From positions 60,687 through 115,602 of the forward strand of contig NZ_JYNX01000039.1 in the NCBI RefSeq assembly GCF_001044255.1: a DNA stretch of 54,916 nucleotides, in the 5' to 3' direction. Of this stretch, positions 31,867 through 40,512 are shown one piece after another (the stretch's first letter is position 1; every line of letters starts with the position of its first letter). This stretch comes from Mycolicibacterium chubuense (GTDB lineage: Bacteria; Actinomycetota; Actinomycetes; Mycobacteriales; Mycobacteriaceae). The notes under the pieces were generated by a model, which was not told the DNA's origin, did not search any database, and saw only the letters and a program-made list of their open reading frames with translations. The position numbers were made by a program, and so were the translations under genes.

Positions 31867-32706
31867 ATGGGGCTGTTCGGTTCCCGACGCAGCCACCGCG
31901 CCGACGCGGTGATCACCGGAGCGGGCAGTGGCATCGGCGCCGCGTTCGCCGCCGAGCTCGCCCGCCGCGGCGGCCGGGTGCTGTGCAGTGACATCGACCT
32001 CGACGCCGCCCAGGTGACCGCCGATGCCCTGGTCGCCGACGGCGGGACCGCACAGGCCGTCCGCTGCGACGTCACCGACGTCGACGACGTGTACCGGCTG
32101 GCCGAGGCGGCACACTCATGGTTCGGCGGAGCGCCGACACTGGTGGTCAACAACGCCGGGGTCGGCGCGGGCGGGGCACCGATCGGCGAGACCGACCTCG
32201 CCGACTGGCGATGGGTGCTGGGGATCAACCTGTGGGGCCCGATCCACGGGTGCCACGTGTTCGCCCCGATCCTGCGCGACGCCGGCCGGCCCGCGGGCAT
32301 CATCAACGTCGCCTCCGCCGCGGCGTTCGGCGCCGCGCCCGGCATGGCCGCCTACAACGTCAGCAAGGCCGGCACGCTGTCCCTGTCGGAGACGCTGGCC
32401 GCCGAACTCGCCGGCACCGGCGTCAACGTCACCGTGCTGTGCCCGACGTTCGTGAAGACCAATATCATCAGATCCGGCGGCGCCGCAGGCCGGATCTCGG
32501 ACCGGTCCACCCAGCTCGCCGACAACCTGATGCGCTGGATCGGCTTCTCTCCCCAGCGCGTCGCCCGCACGTGCCTGGACACCCTCGACCGCGGCGGGCT
32601 CTACTGCATGCCGCAACCCGAGGCCCGAATCGGCTGGGGCATCAAACGTTTCACCCCGACGGTGTACACCCGCGCCGCCGGTCTGGTCACCCGCGTCACC
32701 ACCTGA
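31867..32706 (+). CDS. Short-chain dehydrogenase/reductase
   Basis: A 279-residue classical SDR: cofactor motif TGAGSGIG (17-24), Asp42 after strand 2 (CSDIDL, favouring NAD), NNAG (95-98), catalytic Ser150 (NVAS) and Tyr163/Lys167 (AAYNVSKAG). The C-terminus extends with a basic helix (GIKRFTPTVYTRAAGLV) as in lipid-active SDRs. It starts one base after the hydrolase stop. In context it may oxidise an alcohol to the ketone used by the Baeyer-Villiger monooxygenase (inference). Confidence 0.88.
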   Translation: MGLFGSRRSHRADAVITGAGSGIGAAFAAELARRGGRVLCSDIDLDAAQVTADALVADGGTAQAVRCDVTDVDDVYRLAEAAHSWFGGAPTLVVNNAGVGAGGAPIGETDLADWRWVLGINLWGPIHGCHVFAPILRDAGRPAGIINVASAAAFGAAPGMAAYNVSKAGTLSLSETLAAELAGTGVNVTVLCPTFVKTNIIRSGGAAGRISDRSTQLADNLMRWIGFSPQRVARTCLDTLDRGGLYCMPQPEARIGWGIKRFTPTVYTRAAGLVTRVTT

Positions 32707-32716
32707 GAGGATCACC

Positions 32717-33646
32717 ATGGCCACCGCATCGATCGACATGGACGCCATGCTGGCGAAGATCAAGGACCGGCAGTGGGCGCTGGCCGACATCGACTGGGCC
32801 GCACCCGGTGCGGAGAGGATCACCGACGAGCAGCGGCCCAAGCTCAAGGCGTTCATGGCCGACCTGTGCTGGATCGAGAACATCGGCGCACGCGGCTTCG
32901 CCGCGCTGGCCAAGAAGGCGCCCACCCCGACGATCGCCGAGATCTACCGTTACTTCCACGCCGAGGAGCAGCGGCACGCCAATGCCGAACTGGCGCTGAT
33001 GAAGCGGTGGGGCATGCTCGACGACGGCGAGATGCCCGAACCGAACGTCAACATCCGGCTGGCGATGGACTGGCTGGACCGCTACGCCGACGGCATGTCG
33101 CTGTCGATCCTGGGCACCGTGATCCCGATGCTGGAGGTGGCACTCGACGGCGCGCTGCTGAAGTTCCTGCTCGAGGAGGTCGACGATCCCGTCTGCCATC
33201 AGGTGTTCGAGAAGATCAACAACGACGAATCCCGGCATCTGGTGGTCGATTTCGCGGTGCTCGACATGATCGGTCACGCCGACGTGCGGCGGCTGGCCAT
33301 CGAGTTCGTCGGCACCGTCGCCTCGCCGAGCCTGATCATCGGCGCGCTGATGTACATCCCGCTGCTGAACCGGGTGGTCGACGAGATCGCGGCGATGGGC
33401 CTGGAGCCCGAACGCCTGCACCAGGCGATGCTGCGCTTCAAGTCGCTCGGCGATCGCGGCGAGAACACCTGGCGCGTACCGACCTACCAGGTGCTCAAGC
33501 GTCACGCCGCGGTGGTCGTCAACCCGCGCCATCCCTACCACCTGCTGGCCAACACGATGGTCCGGCTGTCGGACTTCTATCCGCGGTCCCTGCTCAAGCC
33601 GATCCCCAGCTGGTTCAAGGAACTCACCCACGAGCCGGCGGCCTGA
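32717..33646 (+). CDS. Ferritin-like diiron-carboxylate protein
   Basis: A 309-residue helical protein with a complete four-helix diiron ligand set: Glu54 (WIENIG), Glu84-x-x-His87 (AEEQRH), Glu140 (PMLEVAL) and Glu171-x-x-His174 (NDESRH). This E...ExxH...E...ExxH layout is that of ferritin-like di-iron oxygenases and desaturases. A hydrophobic C-terminal half and basic tail suggest membrane association. RBS GAGAGGA precedes ATG 32717. Reaction unknown; it could be an oxygenase or N-oxidase-like enzyme acting on the same substrate as its neighbours. Confidence 0.8.
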   Translation: MATASIDMDAMLAKIKDRQWALADIDWAAPGAERITDEQRPKLKAFMADLCWIENIGARGFAALAKKAPTPTIAEIYRYFHAEEQRHANAELALMKRWGMLDDGEMPEPNVNIRLAMDWLDRYADGMSLSILGTVIPMLEVALDGALLKFLLEEVDDPVCHQVFEKINNDESRHLVVDFAVLDMIGHADVRRLAIEFVGTVASPSLIIGALMYIPLLNRVVDEIAAMGLEPERLHQAMLRFKSLGDRGENTWRVPTYQVLKRHAAVVVNPRHPYHLLANTMVRLSDFYPRSLLKPIPSWFKELTHEPAA

Positions 33647-33649
33647 CCC

Positions 33650-35149
33650 GTGGCCCGACCCCGCATCCATGACACCCTGATCGTCGGCGCCGGCTTCTCC
33701 GGACTGGGCGCCGCGGTCAAACTGCGCCAGGCCGGTGTCGACGACGTCGTGATCGTCGAACGCAGCGACCGCGTCGGCGGTACCTGGCGGGACAACACCT
33801 ACCCCGGCGTCGCCTGCGACATCCCGACGATGCTGTACTCGTTCTCGTTCGCCGACAACCCCACCTGGTCACGGATGTACCCGTCGGGCGGTGAGATCTA
33901 CGCCCACATCGAAGACCTGACCGACCGGCACGGGCTGCGGCCGCTGATCCGGTTCGACACCGAGATCACCGGCCTGAGCTTCGACGAGCGAGCCGGGGTG
34001 TGGACCGCGACGACCAAGGGCCGCAAGCGCTTCGCGGCCCGCACCGTCGTGTTGGCCGCCGGACCGCTGGCCGACCACAAGCTGCCCGACATCCGCGGCA
34101 TCGACACCTACCGAGGCCGCACGATCCACAGCGCGGCCTGGGATCACGACTTCGACGTCACCGGCAAGCGGGTCGCGGTCATCGGCACCGGCGCCAGCGC
34201 CGTGCAGATCGTGCCGGAACTGGTCAAGACGGCGGCCTTCGTCAAGGTGTTCCAGCGCACCCCGGGCTGGGTGCTGCCCCGCCCGGACGTCGAGATGCCC
34301 ACGTCGGTCCAGGCGCTGTTCGCCAAAGTGCCTGCCGCACAGGAGCTGGCACGCCAGGTACTGTTCTGGGGACACGAGGCGTGCGCGGCGGCGCTGGTGT
34401 GGAACACGCCGCTGAGCGGGCTGGTCGCCGCGCTGGGCAAGGCGCATCTGCGGGCGACGGTCAAGGACGCCTGGCTGCGGCGGCAGCTCACCCCGGGCTT
34501 CACGCCGGGCTGCAAACGCATGCTGATCTCCAACGACTACTACCCCGCGCTGCAGCGCGACAACTGCAAGCTCATCGACTGGCCGATCGCCACGATCAGC
34601 CCGGCCGGCATCCGCACCAGCGACGGCGTCGAACACCATCTCGACGCGATCGTGTTCGCCACCGGATACGACGTGCACCTTTCGGGTCCGCCGTTCCCGG
34701 TCACCGGGCTGGGCGGCCGCTCGTTGCAGCAGGAGTGGGCGGATCACGCCGAGGCCTTCAAGAGCGCCAGCGCGCACGGCTTCCCGAACCTGTTCTTCAT
34801 GACCGGCCCCAACTCCGGACCGGGGCACAATTCCCTGCTGGTGTACATCGAGGGCCAGATCGACTACGCGGTCAGCGCCGTCACCACGATCCTGGGCCAG
34901 AACCTGCGCTACCTCGACGTCCGCGCCGACACGCAGCGCCGCTACAACGCCGCGATCCAGCAGCGGTTGACCAGGACGACCTGGATGTCGGGCTGCCGCA
35001 GCTGGTATCTGACCGCCGACGGGTTCAACGCGTCGATGTACCCGGGGCTGGCGACGCAGTATCTTCGACAGATGCGCCAATTCCGGCTCGACGACTACCA
35101 CGCGGTGGCACACGAGGTGCGGGCACGCACCGTCACCTCCACTGCCTGA
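33650..35149 (+). CDS. Baeyer-Villiger-type flavin monooxygenase
   Basis: A 499-residue class B flavoprotein monooxygenase: FAD Rossmann motif GAGFSG (13-18), NADPH Rossmann motif GTGASA (179-184), and between them the Baeyer-Villiger fingerprint with Tyr154, Gly156, His160, Trp164 and Asp165 (YRGRTIHSAAWDHD). It inserts oxygen next to a carbonyl, turning ketones into esters; related mycobacterial enzymes include EthA and MymA. GTG at 33650 lies 3 bp after the diiron gene stop. The MerR gene follows after 10 bp. Substrate unknown. Confidence 0.92.
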   Translation: MARPRIHDTLIVGAGFSGLGAAVKLRQAGVDDVVIVERSDRVGGTWRDNTYPGVACDIPTMLYSFSFADNPTWSRMYPSGGEIYAHIEDLTDRHGLRPLIRFDTEITGLSFDERAGVWTATTKGRKRFAARTVVLAAGPLADHKLPDIRGIDTYRGRTIHSAAWDHDFDVTGKRVAVIGTGASAVQIVPELVKTAAFVKVFQRTPGWVLPRPDVEMPTSVQALFAKVPAAQELARQVLFWGHEACAAALVWNTPLSGLVAALGKAHLRATVKDAWLRRQLTPGFTPGCKRMLISNDYYPALQRDNCKLIDWPIATISPAGIRTSDGVEHHLDAIVFATGYDVHLSGPPFPVTGLGGRSLQQEWADHAEAFKSASAHGFPNLFFMTGPNSGPGHNSLLVYIEGQIDYAVSAVTTILGQNLRYLDVRADTQRRYNAAIQQRLTRTTWMSGCRSWYLTADGFNASMYPGLATQYLRQMRQFRLDDYHAVAHEVRARTVTSTA

Positions 35150-35159
35150 GCACCCCGGG

Positions 35160-36032
35160 ATGTCCCAGCCGAAGTCCAGCGGGCCGATTCCGACCATCCT
35201 GCGCCGCATCCGGCGCGGCTCCCGCGACGTCGTCGAGACCGCGGTGTCGCAGTTGTTCGACGCCGCGGTGCAGCCGCACGGCGCCGCGGAATCCGGCGAG
35301 TACCGCATCGACGAACTGGCCCGGCTGGCCGGCACCACCACCCGCAACATCCGCGTCTACCGGGACCGCGGGCTGCTCCATCCGCCGCTGCGGGTCGGCC
35401 GGATCGCGCTGTTCAACGACACCCATCTGACCCGGCTGCGGCTGATCACCTCGCTGCTCGACCGCGGGTACAACCTCGCGCACGTGCACGAGATGCTCTC
35501 GACGTGGGAGCAGGGCAAGGATCTGGGCGACATGCTCGGTCTGGAGTCGGCGATCGCGGGCAGCTGGGCCACCGAGAAGCCGCAACGGATGACGCTCGCC
35601 GAGGCGCGGCGGCTGATCGACGACGACGGCGCCTTCACGCGGCTCGTCGCGCTCGAGATCATCCGTGTCGAGCAGGAGCACGCCACCGTCGTGCGGCCCA
35701 CCCTGGTCGATGCGTTCACCGAGATCCACCGGTACGGCGTCGCCTACGACAAGCTCATCGACATCCACGAGCAGGTCAGCCCGCTGCTCGATCAGATCAG
35801 CGCGATCCTGGTGCAGGCCGGCCTCGACGAAGTGCTCGACAAGATCAACCCGGGCGCCGCGATGCCCGACGACGTCAAGGTCGCCGAGCTGATCACCACG
35901 TTGGTGCGATTCCGCACTCAGGCCGTCACCGCCGTCGCCGCCACCCTGGCGTTCTCGATCGAGACCGCCGTCGAGACGACCGTCGCGCAGATGCTGGGCG
36001 ACCTCGTCGAGAAGAACACCGACCCCGAGTGA
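35160..36032 (+). CDS. MerR-family transcriptional regulator
   Basis: A 290-residue protein with a MerR winged HTH at about residues 42-110 (YRIDELARLAGTTTRNIRVY, RDRGLLHPPLRVGR) preceded by a basic N-terminal extension (RRIRRGSRD) and followed by a long helical C-terminal domain without the Cys clusters of metal-sensing MerR proteins. It is the last gene of the operon starting near 30873 and most likely regulates it through the palindromes at 30815-30849. An organic or lipid ligand is likelier than a metal (inference). Converges with the antigen-85-like gene, 7 bp between stops. Confidence 0.87.
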   Translation: MSQPKSSGPIPTILRRIRRGSRDVVETAVSQLFDAAVQPHGAAESGEYRIDELARLAGTTTRNIRVYRDRGLLHPPLRVGRIALFNDTHLTRLRLITSLLDRGYNLAHVHEMLSTWEQGKDLGDMLGLESAIAGSWATEKPQRMTLAEARRLIDDDGAFTRLVALEIIRVEQEHATVVRPTLVDAFTEIHRYGVAYDKLIDIHEQVSPLLDQISAILVQAGLDEVLDKINPGAAMPDDVKVAELITTLVRFRTQAVTAVAATLAFSIETAVETTVAQMLGDLVEKNTDPE

Positions 36033-36039
36033 GCAGGCC

Positions 36040-37011
36040 CTAGGCGCCCAACGCCGGGCCGATCGTGGTGTTCCAGGACTCCTGCATCTCGGACTCGAAG
36101 AGCCCCCAGGTGTGCGAGCCGTCCGGGCGCACGATGTAGGTGATCGGAATGCCCGCCGCCGCAGCGGAATCGGCGAACACCCGGGTGCTGTCGGCGATGA
36201 TGCGCTCGATGAATCCACCGGTGATGTTGGGGCCGAACCCGTCGGGCAACCGATCGACCGCGCCCACGTTGCCCGAGCCTGACGCGGCCACGTACACGGC
36301 CGTGCCCGCCAGCTTCGCGACGTTCTTCGACGGATCGTGCGCGATCCACAACGGGCCGCCGGGCGGGCCCCACATCGCGTCGGCACTCGCACCTCCGGAC
36401 CCCAGCGTCAACGCCACCTGCTGGGCGTTGTCCGCCGGGGTGAGGAAACCGCTGTAGGAGCCGACGGCCCGATAGAGGCCGGGCGCCTGGACCGCATAGT
36501 CGACGGCGGTGCCGCCGGTGCTCGACAACCCGCCGACGGCGTTGCGCCCGTTGGCCTTGTATTCGGCGTTGATCAGTGGCGGCAGTTCGCGCGTCATGTA
36601 CGTCTGGTACTGCTTGCCCGGGTCGGCGACCCAGTCGGTGTACCAACTGAACGCACCCCCCAGCGGGGAGACCACGTTGACGTTCTTGTTCGCGAAAAAG
36701 CCCTGGATGTCGGTCATTCCGAACCAGCTCTTGGTCCCCGGCGGCCGGGGACCGTCGAGATCGTCGCCGCCGTCGATACCGGGCAACAGGTAGAAGGTGG
36801 GAGCCCCCGCTTTCGAGGCCTTGAACACGTCGTTGACGATGACCTTGTTCATCGACGGGGAGGACACCGAGACCTTGTCCCACCGGTCGTTGACGTGCTC
36901 GATGCCGGTGATGTGCGCCCCCTGCGGCTGCGCGTGCGCCGGAAGGGGCACTCCCAGAACGGCGATCACGAAAGCGATCACGACAGCGACGATGCGGCCC
37001 CGGCTGATCAT
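36040..37011 (-). CDS. Secreted antigen 85-family esterase (mycolyltransferase-like)
   Basis: A 323-residue exported alpha/beta hydrolase. A signal peptide (MISRGRIVAVVIAFVIAVLG then PLPAHA, cleavage near 28) precedes an Ag85/MPT51-type domain: VSVSSPSMNKVIVNDVF, YLLPGIDGGDDLDG, TDIQGFFANKNVNVVSP, nucleophile region GLSSTGGTA and C-terminal His in DGSHTWGLFESEMQESW. FbpA-C transfer mycolic acids between trehalose monomycolates and to arabinogalactan. The elbow reads GLSST rather than GLSM, so this is a divergent paralogue whose mycolyltransferase activity is unproven. 48 bp separate it from guaA on the same strand. Confidence 0.85.
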   Translation of the reverse strand: MISRGRIVAVVIAFVIAVLGVPLPAHAQPQGAHITGIEHVNDRWDKVSVSSPSMNKVIVNDVFKASKAGAPTFYLLPGIDGGDDLDGPRPPGTKSWFGMTDIQGFFANKNVNVVSPLGGAFSWYTDWVADPGKQYQTYMTRELPPLINAEYKANGRNAVGGLSSTGGTAVDYAVQAPGLYRAVGSYSGFLTPADNAQQVALTLGSGGASADAMWGPPGGPLWIAHDPSKNVAKLAGTAVYVAASGSGNVGAVDRLPDGFGPNITGGFIERIIADSTRVFADSAAAAGIPITYIVRPDGSHTWGLFESEMQESWNTTIGPALGA

Positions 37012-37059
37012 GACGGAATTATGACAAGACTCGCCATTTCCGCTCGAGAATTGGAGACA

Positions 37060-38634
37060 TTACTCCCATTCGATGGTGCCGGGCGGCTTGCTGGTGATGT
37101 CCAGCACCACCCGGTTCACCTCGCGCACCTCGTTGGTGATGCGCGTCGAGATCCGTTCCAGCACTTCGTACGGCACCCGAGTCCAGTCGGCCGTCATCGC
37201 GTCCTCGCTGGAGACCGGGCGCAGCACGATCGGATGTCCGTAGGTGCGGCCGTCGCCCTGTACACCGACCGACCGGACGTCGGCCAGCAACACCACCGGG
37301 CACTGCCAGATCTGGTGGTCCAGCCCGGCCGCGGTCAGTTCCTCGCGGGCGATCGCGTCGGCACGGCGCAGCGTGTCGAGCCGGTCCGCGGTGACCTCAC
37401 CGACGATCCGGATCCCCAACCCTGGCCCCGGGAAGGGTTGGCGCGCAACGATTTCCTCAGGCAGACCGAGCTCCCGGCCCACCGCGCGCACCTCGTCCTT
37501 GAACAGCAGACGCAGCGGCTCGACGAGCCTGAACTTCAGGTCACCGGGCAGCCCGCCGACGTTGTGGTGGCTCTTGATGTTCGCCGTGCCCGCGCCGCCG
37601 CCGGATTCCACGACGTCCGGATACAGCGTGCCCTGCACCAGGAACTCCACGGATACATTGGAACCCTCCGCGCCCTCCAGCGCGTCGCGCACCGCGCCCT
37701 CGAACGCCCGGATGAACTCACGGCCGATGATCTTGCGCTTGCCTTCGGGGTTGGTGACCCCGGACAGCGCCTCGAGAAAGCGGTCGGCCACGTCGACGGT
37801 GACGAGGTTCGCCCCCGTCGCGGCGACGAAGTCGCGCTGCACCTGGGCGCGCTCCCCGGCGCGCAGCAGACCGTGGTCGACGAAAACGCATGTGAGCCGG
37901 TCGCCGATGGCGCGCTGCACCAGCGCCGCCGCGACGGCGGAGTCCACGCCGCCGGACAACCCGCAGATCGCCCGTCCGTCGCCGATCTGGGCGCGCACCT
38001 GCTCGACCAGCGCGTCGGCGATGTTGGCCGGCGTCCACGCCGCGTCGATACCGGCGAATTCGTGCAGGAAGCGACTGAGCACCTGCTGGCCGTGCGGGCT
38101 GTGCATGACTTCGGGGTGGTACTGCACGCCGGCCAGGCGCCGCGACCGGTTCTCGAACGCCGCGACCGGAGCGCCGGAACTGGTGGCCACCACCTCGAAC
38201 CCGGCCGGCGCCTCGGTGACCGCGTCACCGTGGCTCATCCACACCGGCTGCGTCTCGGGCAGGTCAGAATGCAGCTCGCCGCCAACGACTTTCAGCTCGG
38301 TGCGGCCGAATTCGCTGGTGCCGGTGTGCGCGACGGTGCCGCCGAGCGCCTGCGCCATCGCCTGGAATCCGTAGCAGATCCCGAAGACCGGGACGTCGAG
38401 GTCGAACAGTGCCGGGTCGAGCTGCGGCGCTCCCTCGGTGTAGACGCTGGCCGGCCCGCCCGAGAGCACGACGGCGCGCGGGTTACGCGCCTTGATCTCG
38501 TCGACGGTCGCGGTGTGCGGGATGACCTCGGAGAACACCCGCGCCTCACGCACGCGACGCGCGATGAGCTGGGCGTACTGGGCACCGAAGTCGACCACCA
38601 GTACCGGGCGGGGAGCAGCAGAATCCACCCGCAC
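37060..38634 (-). CDS. guaA: GMP synthase (glutamine-hydrolysing)
   Basis: A 524-residue GuaA: class I amidotransferase with nucleophile Cys87 (GICYGFQ) and catalytic His-x-Glu ([11 protein letters not shown]), ATP pyrophosphatase domain with PP-loop SGGVDSAV, and C-terminal dimerisation domain ending in [14 protein letters not shown]. It converts XMP to GMP with ATP and glutamine. GTG start at 38634. It lies downstream of choD, guaB3 and guaB2 on the same strand; in Mtb guaA (Rv3396c) is separated from choD by a set of isoprenoid and other genes that are missing here. Confidence 0.97.
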   Translation of the reverse strand: MRVDSAAPRPVLVVDFGAQYAQLIARRVREARVFSEVIPHTATVDEIKARNPRAVVLSGGPASVYTEGAPQLDPALFDLDVPVFGICYGFQAMAQALGGTVAHTGTSEFGRTELKVVGGELHSDLPETQPVWMSHGDAVTEAPAGFEVVATSSGAPVAAFENRSRRLAGVQYHPEVMHSPHGQQVLSRFLHEFAGIDAAWTPANIADALVEQVRAQIGDGRAICGLSGGVDSAVAAALVQRAIGDRLTCVFVDHGLLRAGERAQVQRDFVAATGANLVTVDVADRFLEALSGVTNPEGKRKIIGREFIRAFEGAVRDALEGAEGSNVSVEFLVQGTLYPDVVESGGGAGTANIKSHHNVGGLPGDLKFRLVEPLRLLFKDEVRAVGRELGLPEEIVARQPFPGPGLGIRIVGEVTADRLDTLRRADAIAREELTAAGLDHQIWQCPVVLLADVRSVGVQGDGRTYGHPIVLRPVSSEDAMTADWTRVPYEVLERISTRITNEVREVNRVVLDITSKPPGTIEWE

Positions 38635-38657
38635 AGTCTAGTGGGGATGCTCGCGGG

Positions 38658-40424
38658 TCAGGCGCCCTGCGCCTCGGCGGTGGTCGGATCCCGCCGGTTC
38701 ACCGTCTCGGCGCTGACCCCCCAGTCCAGGGCCGCGGGCGCACCCGCGGGCACCACCGGATGCGCGGGCTCGATGGGATCCAGCCGCCGGTACGGCTGGC
38801 CCTGCGCGGGCCGCAGGTCCTCTTCACCCTTGTTCGGCCACAGCGAGGCGGCCCGTTCGGCCTGAGCGGTGATCGAAAGCGAGGGATTCACACCGAGATT
38901 GGCCGAGATCGCCGCGCCGTCGACCACGGACAGCGTCGGATAGTTGTACACCCGGTGGTACGGATCGATGACGCCGCGAGCGGCGTCCTCACCGATGGCC
39001 GCACCGCCGAGGAAATGCGCGGTGAGCGGGATGTTGAACAACTCACCCCAGGTGCCGCCCGCGACACCGTCGATCTTCTCGGCGATGCGGCGGGTGACCT
39101 CGTTGCCCACCGGGATCCACGACGGGTTCGGTTCCCCGTGGCCCTGCTTGCTCAGATAGCGGTGGAACCCGAACCGGGTGCGCTTGGTGAACGTGGTGAT
39201 CGAGTTGTCCAGGTTCTGCATGACCAGAGCGATCATCGTGCGCTCGCTCCAGCGCCGCGGGTTGAGCAGCCGCAGTGTGCCCTTCGGATCGTTGCGCGCG
39301 GTGCGCACGAGTTGCTTCCACCGGGGCACGTCGGTGCCTTCGGGTCCGGCACCGTCGGTCATCAAGGTCTGCAGCAGACCCATGGCGTTGGACCCCTTGC
39401 CGTAACGGCACGGCTCGACATGGGTGTCGGAGGTGGGATGGATGGACGACGTGATCGCCACGCCGTGGGTCAGATTCAGGTCGTCGGTGGCGCGCAGTCG
39501 GCCGGCCCCGACGATCGACTCGGAGTTGGTGCGCGTGAGCATGCCGAGCCGGTCGGAGAGTTTCGGCAGCCGGCCGGTGTCGCGCATCTTGAACAGCAGC
39601 CGCTGCGTGCCGTAGGTGCCGGCGGCCAGGACGACCTGGTTCGCGGTGAAGGTGCGCCGGGTGCGGCGCAACCAGCTTCCCGTCCGCACGGTGCGGATCT
39701 GCCAGGTGCCGTCGGGACGCTGGGAGAAGTCGGTCACCGTGGTCATCGGGCGCACCGTCGCGCCGGCCCGCTCGGCCAGCCCGAGATAGTTCTTGACCAG
39801 GGTGTTCTTGGCGCCGAAGCGGCAGCCCGTCATGCAGGAGCCGCACTCGATGCACCCGGTGCGCTCCGGCCCGGCACCACCGAAATAGGGATCGGGCACG
39901 GTCTTGCCGGGTGTCTTCTCGCCGTCGGGACCGAAGAACACCCCGACCGGCGTCGGCACCCATGTGTCGCCGACCCCCATGTCGTCGGCGACCTCCTTCA
40001 TGATGCGGTCGGCGTCGGTGAACGTCGGGTTGGTGACCACGCCGAGCATCCGCTGGGCCTGGTCGTAGTGCGGCAGCAGCTCGGAGCGCCAGTCGGTGAT
40101 GTCGCGCCACTGCGGGTCGTTGAAGAACGGCTCCCTCGGCACGTAGAGCGTGTTGGCGTAGTTCAGCGACCCGCCGCCCACCCCGGCGCCGGCCAGGATC
40201 ATCACGTTGTTGAGCAGGTGGATGCGCTGGATGCCGAACATGCCGAGCCGCGGCGCCCACAGGAACTTGCGCAGGTTCCACGAGGTCTTGGCGAACTCGG
40301 GGTCGGCGTAGCGCTTGCCGGCCTCGAGCACGAGGACCTTGTAGCCCTTCTCGGTCAGGCGCAGCGCGCTGACGCTGCCGCCGAAGCCGGAGCCGATGAT
40401 GACGACGTCGTAGTCGGTCTGCAT
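38658..40424 (-). CDS. choD: GMC-family oxidoreductase annotated as cholesterol oxidase
   Basis: A 588-residue GMC flavoprotein: FAD motif IIGSGFGGSVSALRL (9-23), GVGGGSLNYAN, and C-terminal AHFLGGAAIGEDAARGVID with VVDGAAISANLGVNPSLSI. It corresponds to Mtb ChoD (Rv3409c). A ferredoxin-like cysteine set C191-x2-C194-x2-C197-x3-C201 is inserted in the middle, unlike true secreted cholesterol oxidases, and no signal peptide is present. Mtb ChoD's role in cholesterol degradation has been questioned, so the substrate should be taken as open. A 12-bp palindrome lies 17 bp upstream of the ATG at 40424. Confidence 0.88.
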   Translation of the reverse strand: MQTDYDVVIIGSGFGGSVSALRLTEKGYKVLVLEAGKRYADPEFAKTSWNLRKFLWAPRLGMFGIQRIHLLNNVMILAGAGVGGGSLNYANTLYVPREPFFNDPQWRDITDWRSELLPHYDQAQRMLGVVTNPTFTDADRIMKEVADDMGVGDTWVPTPVGVFFGPDGEKTPGKTVPDPYFGGAGPERTGCIECGSCMTGCRFGAKNTLVKNYLGLAERAGATVRPMTTVTDFSQRPDGTWQIRTVRTGSWLRRTRRTFTANQVVLAAGTYGTQRLLFKMRDTGRLPKLSDRLGMLTRTNSESIVGAGRLRATDDLNLTHGVAITSSIHPTSDTHVEPCRYGKGSNAMGLLQTLMTDGAGPEGTDVPRWKQLVRTARNDPKGTLRLLNPRRWSERTMIALVMQNLDNSITTFTKRTRFGFHRYLSKQGHGEPNPSWIPVGNEVTRRIAEKIDGVAGGTWGELFNIPLTAHFLGGAAIGEDAARGVIDPYHRVYNYPTLSVVDGAAISANLGVNPSLSITAQAERAASLWPNKGEEDLRPAQGQPYRRLDPIEPAHPVVPAGAPAALDWGVSAETVNRRDPTTAEAQGA

Positions 40425-40440
40425 TCGACCATTATGAACT

Positions 40441-40452
40441 TACCGGCCGGTA
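40441..40452. promoter_or_regulatory. Palindrome in the choD promoter region
   Basis: TACCGGCCGGTA is a perfect 12-bp palindrome 17-28 bp upstream of the choD ATG, in the 88-bp gap after guaB3. Its form and place are typical of TetR-family operators; no candidate regulator gene is adjacent. Confidence 0.4.
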
Positions 40453-40512
40453 GATCTCTAGACAGGGCGGCCTAATTTGTAAAGTGAGCCCTTTCACACT
40501 GGCGCCGAAGCC

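Noticed and set aside
36337-38865. 842-codon plus-strand frame opposite guaA and the Ag85-like gene
   Set aside because: It spans two well-recognised minus-strand genes and has no recognisable domain.
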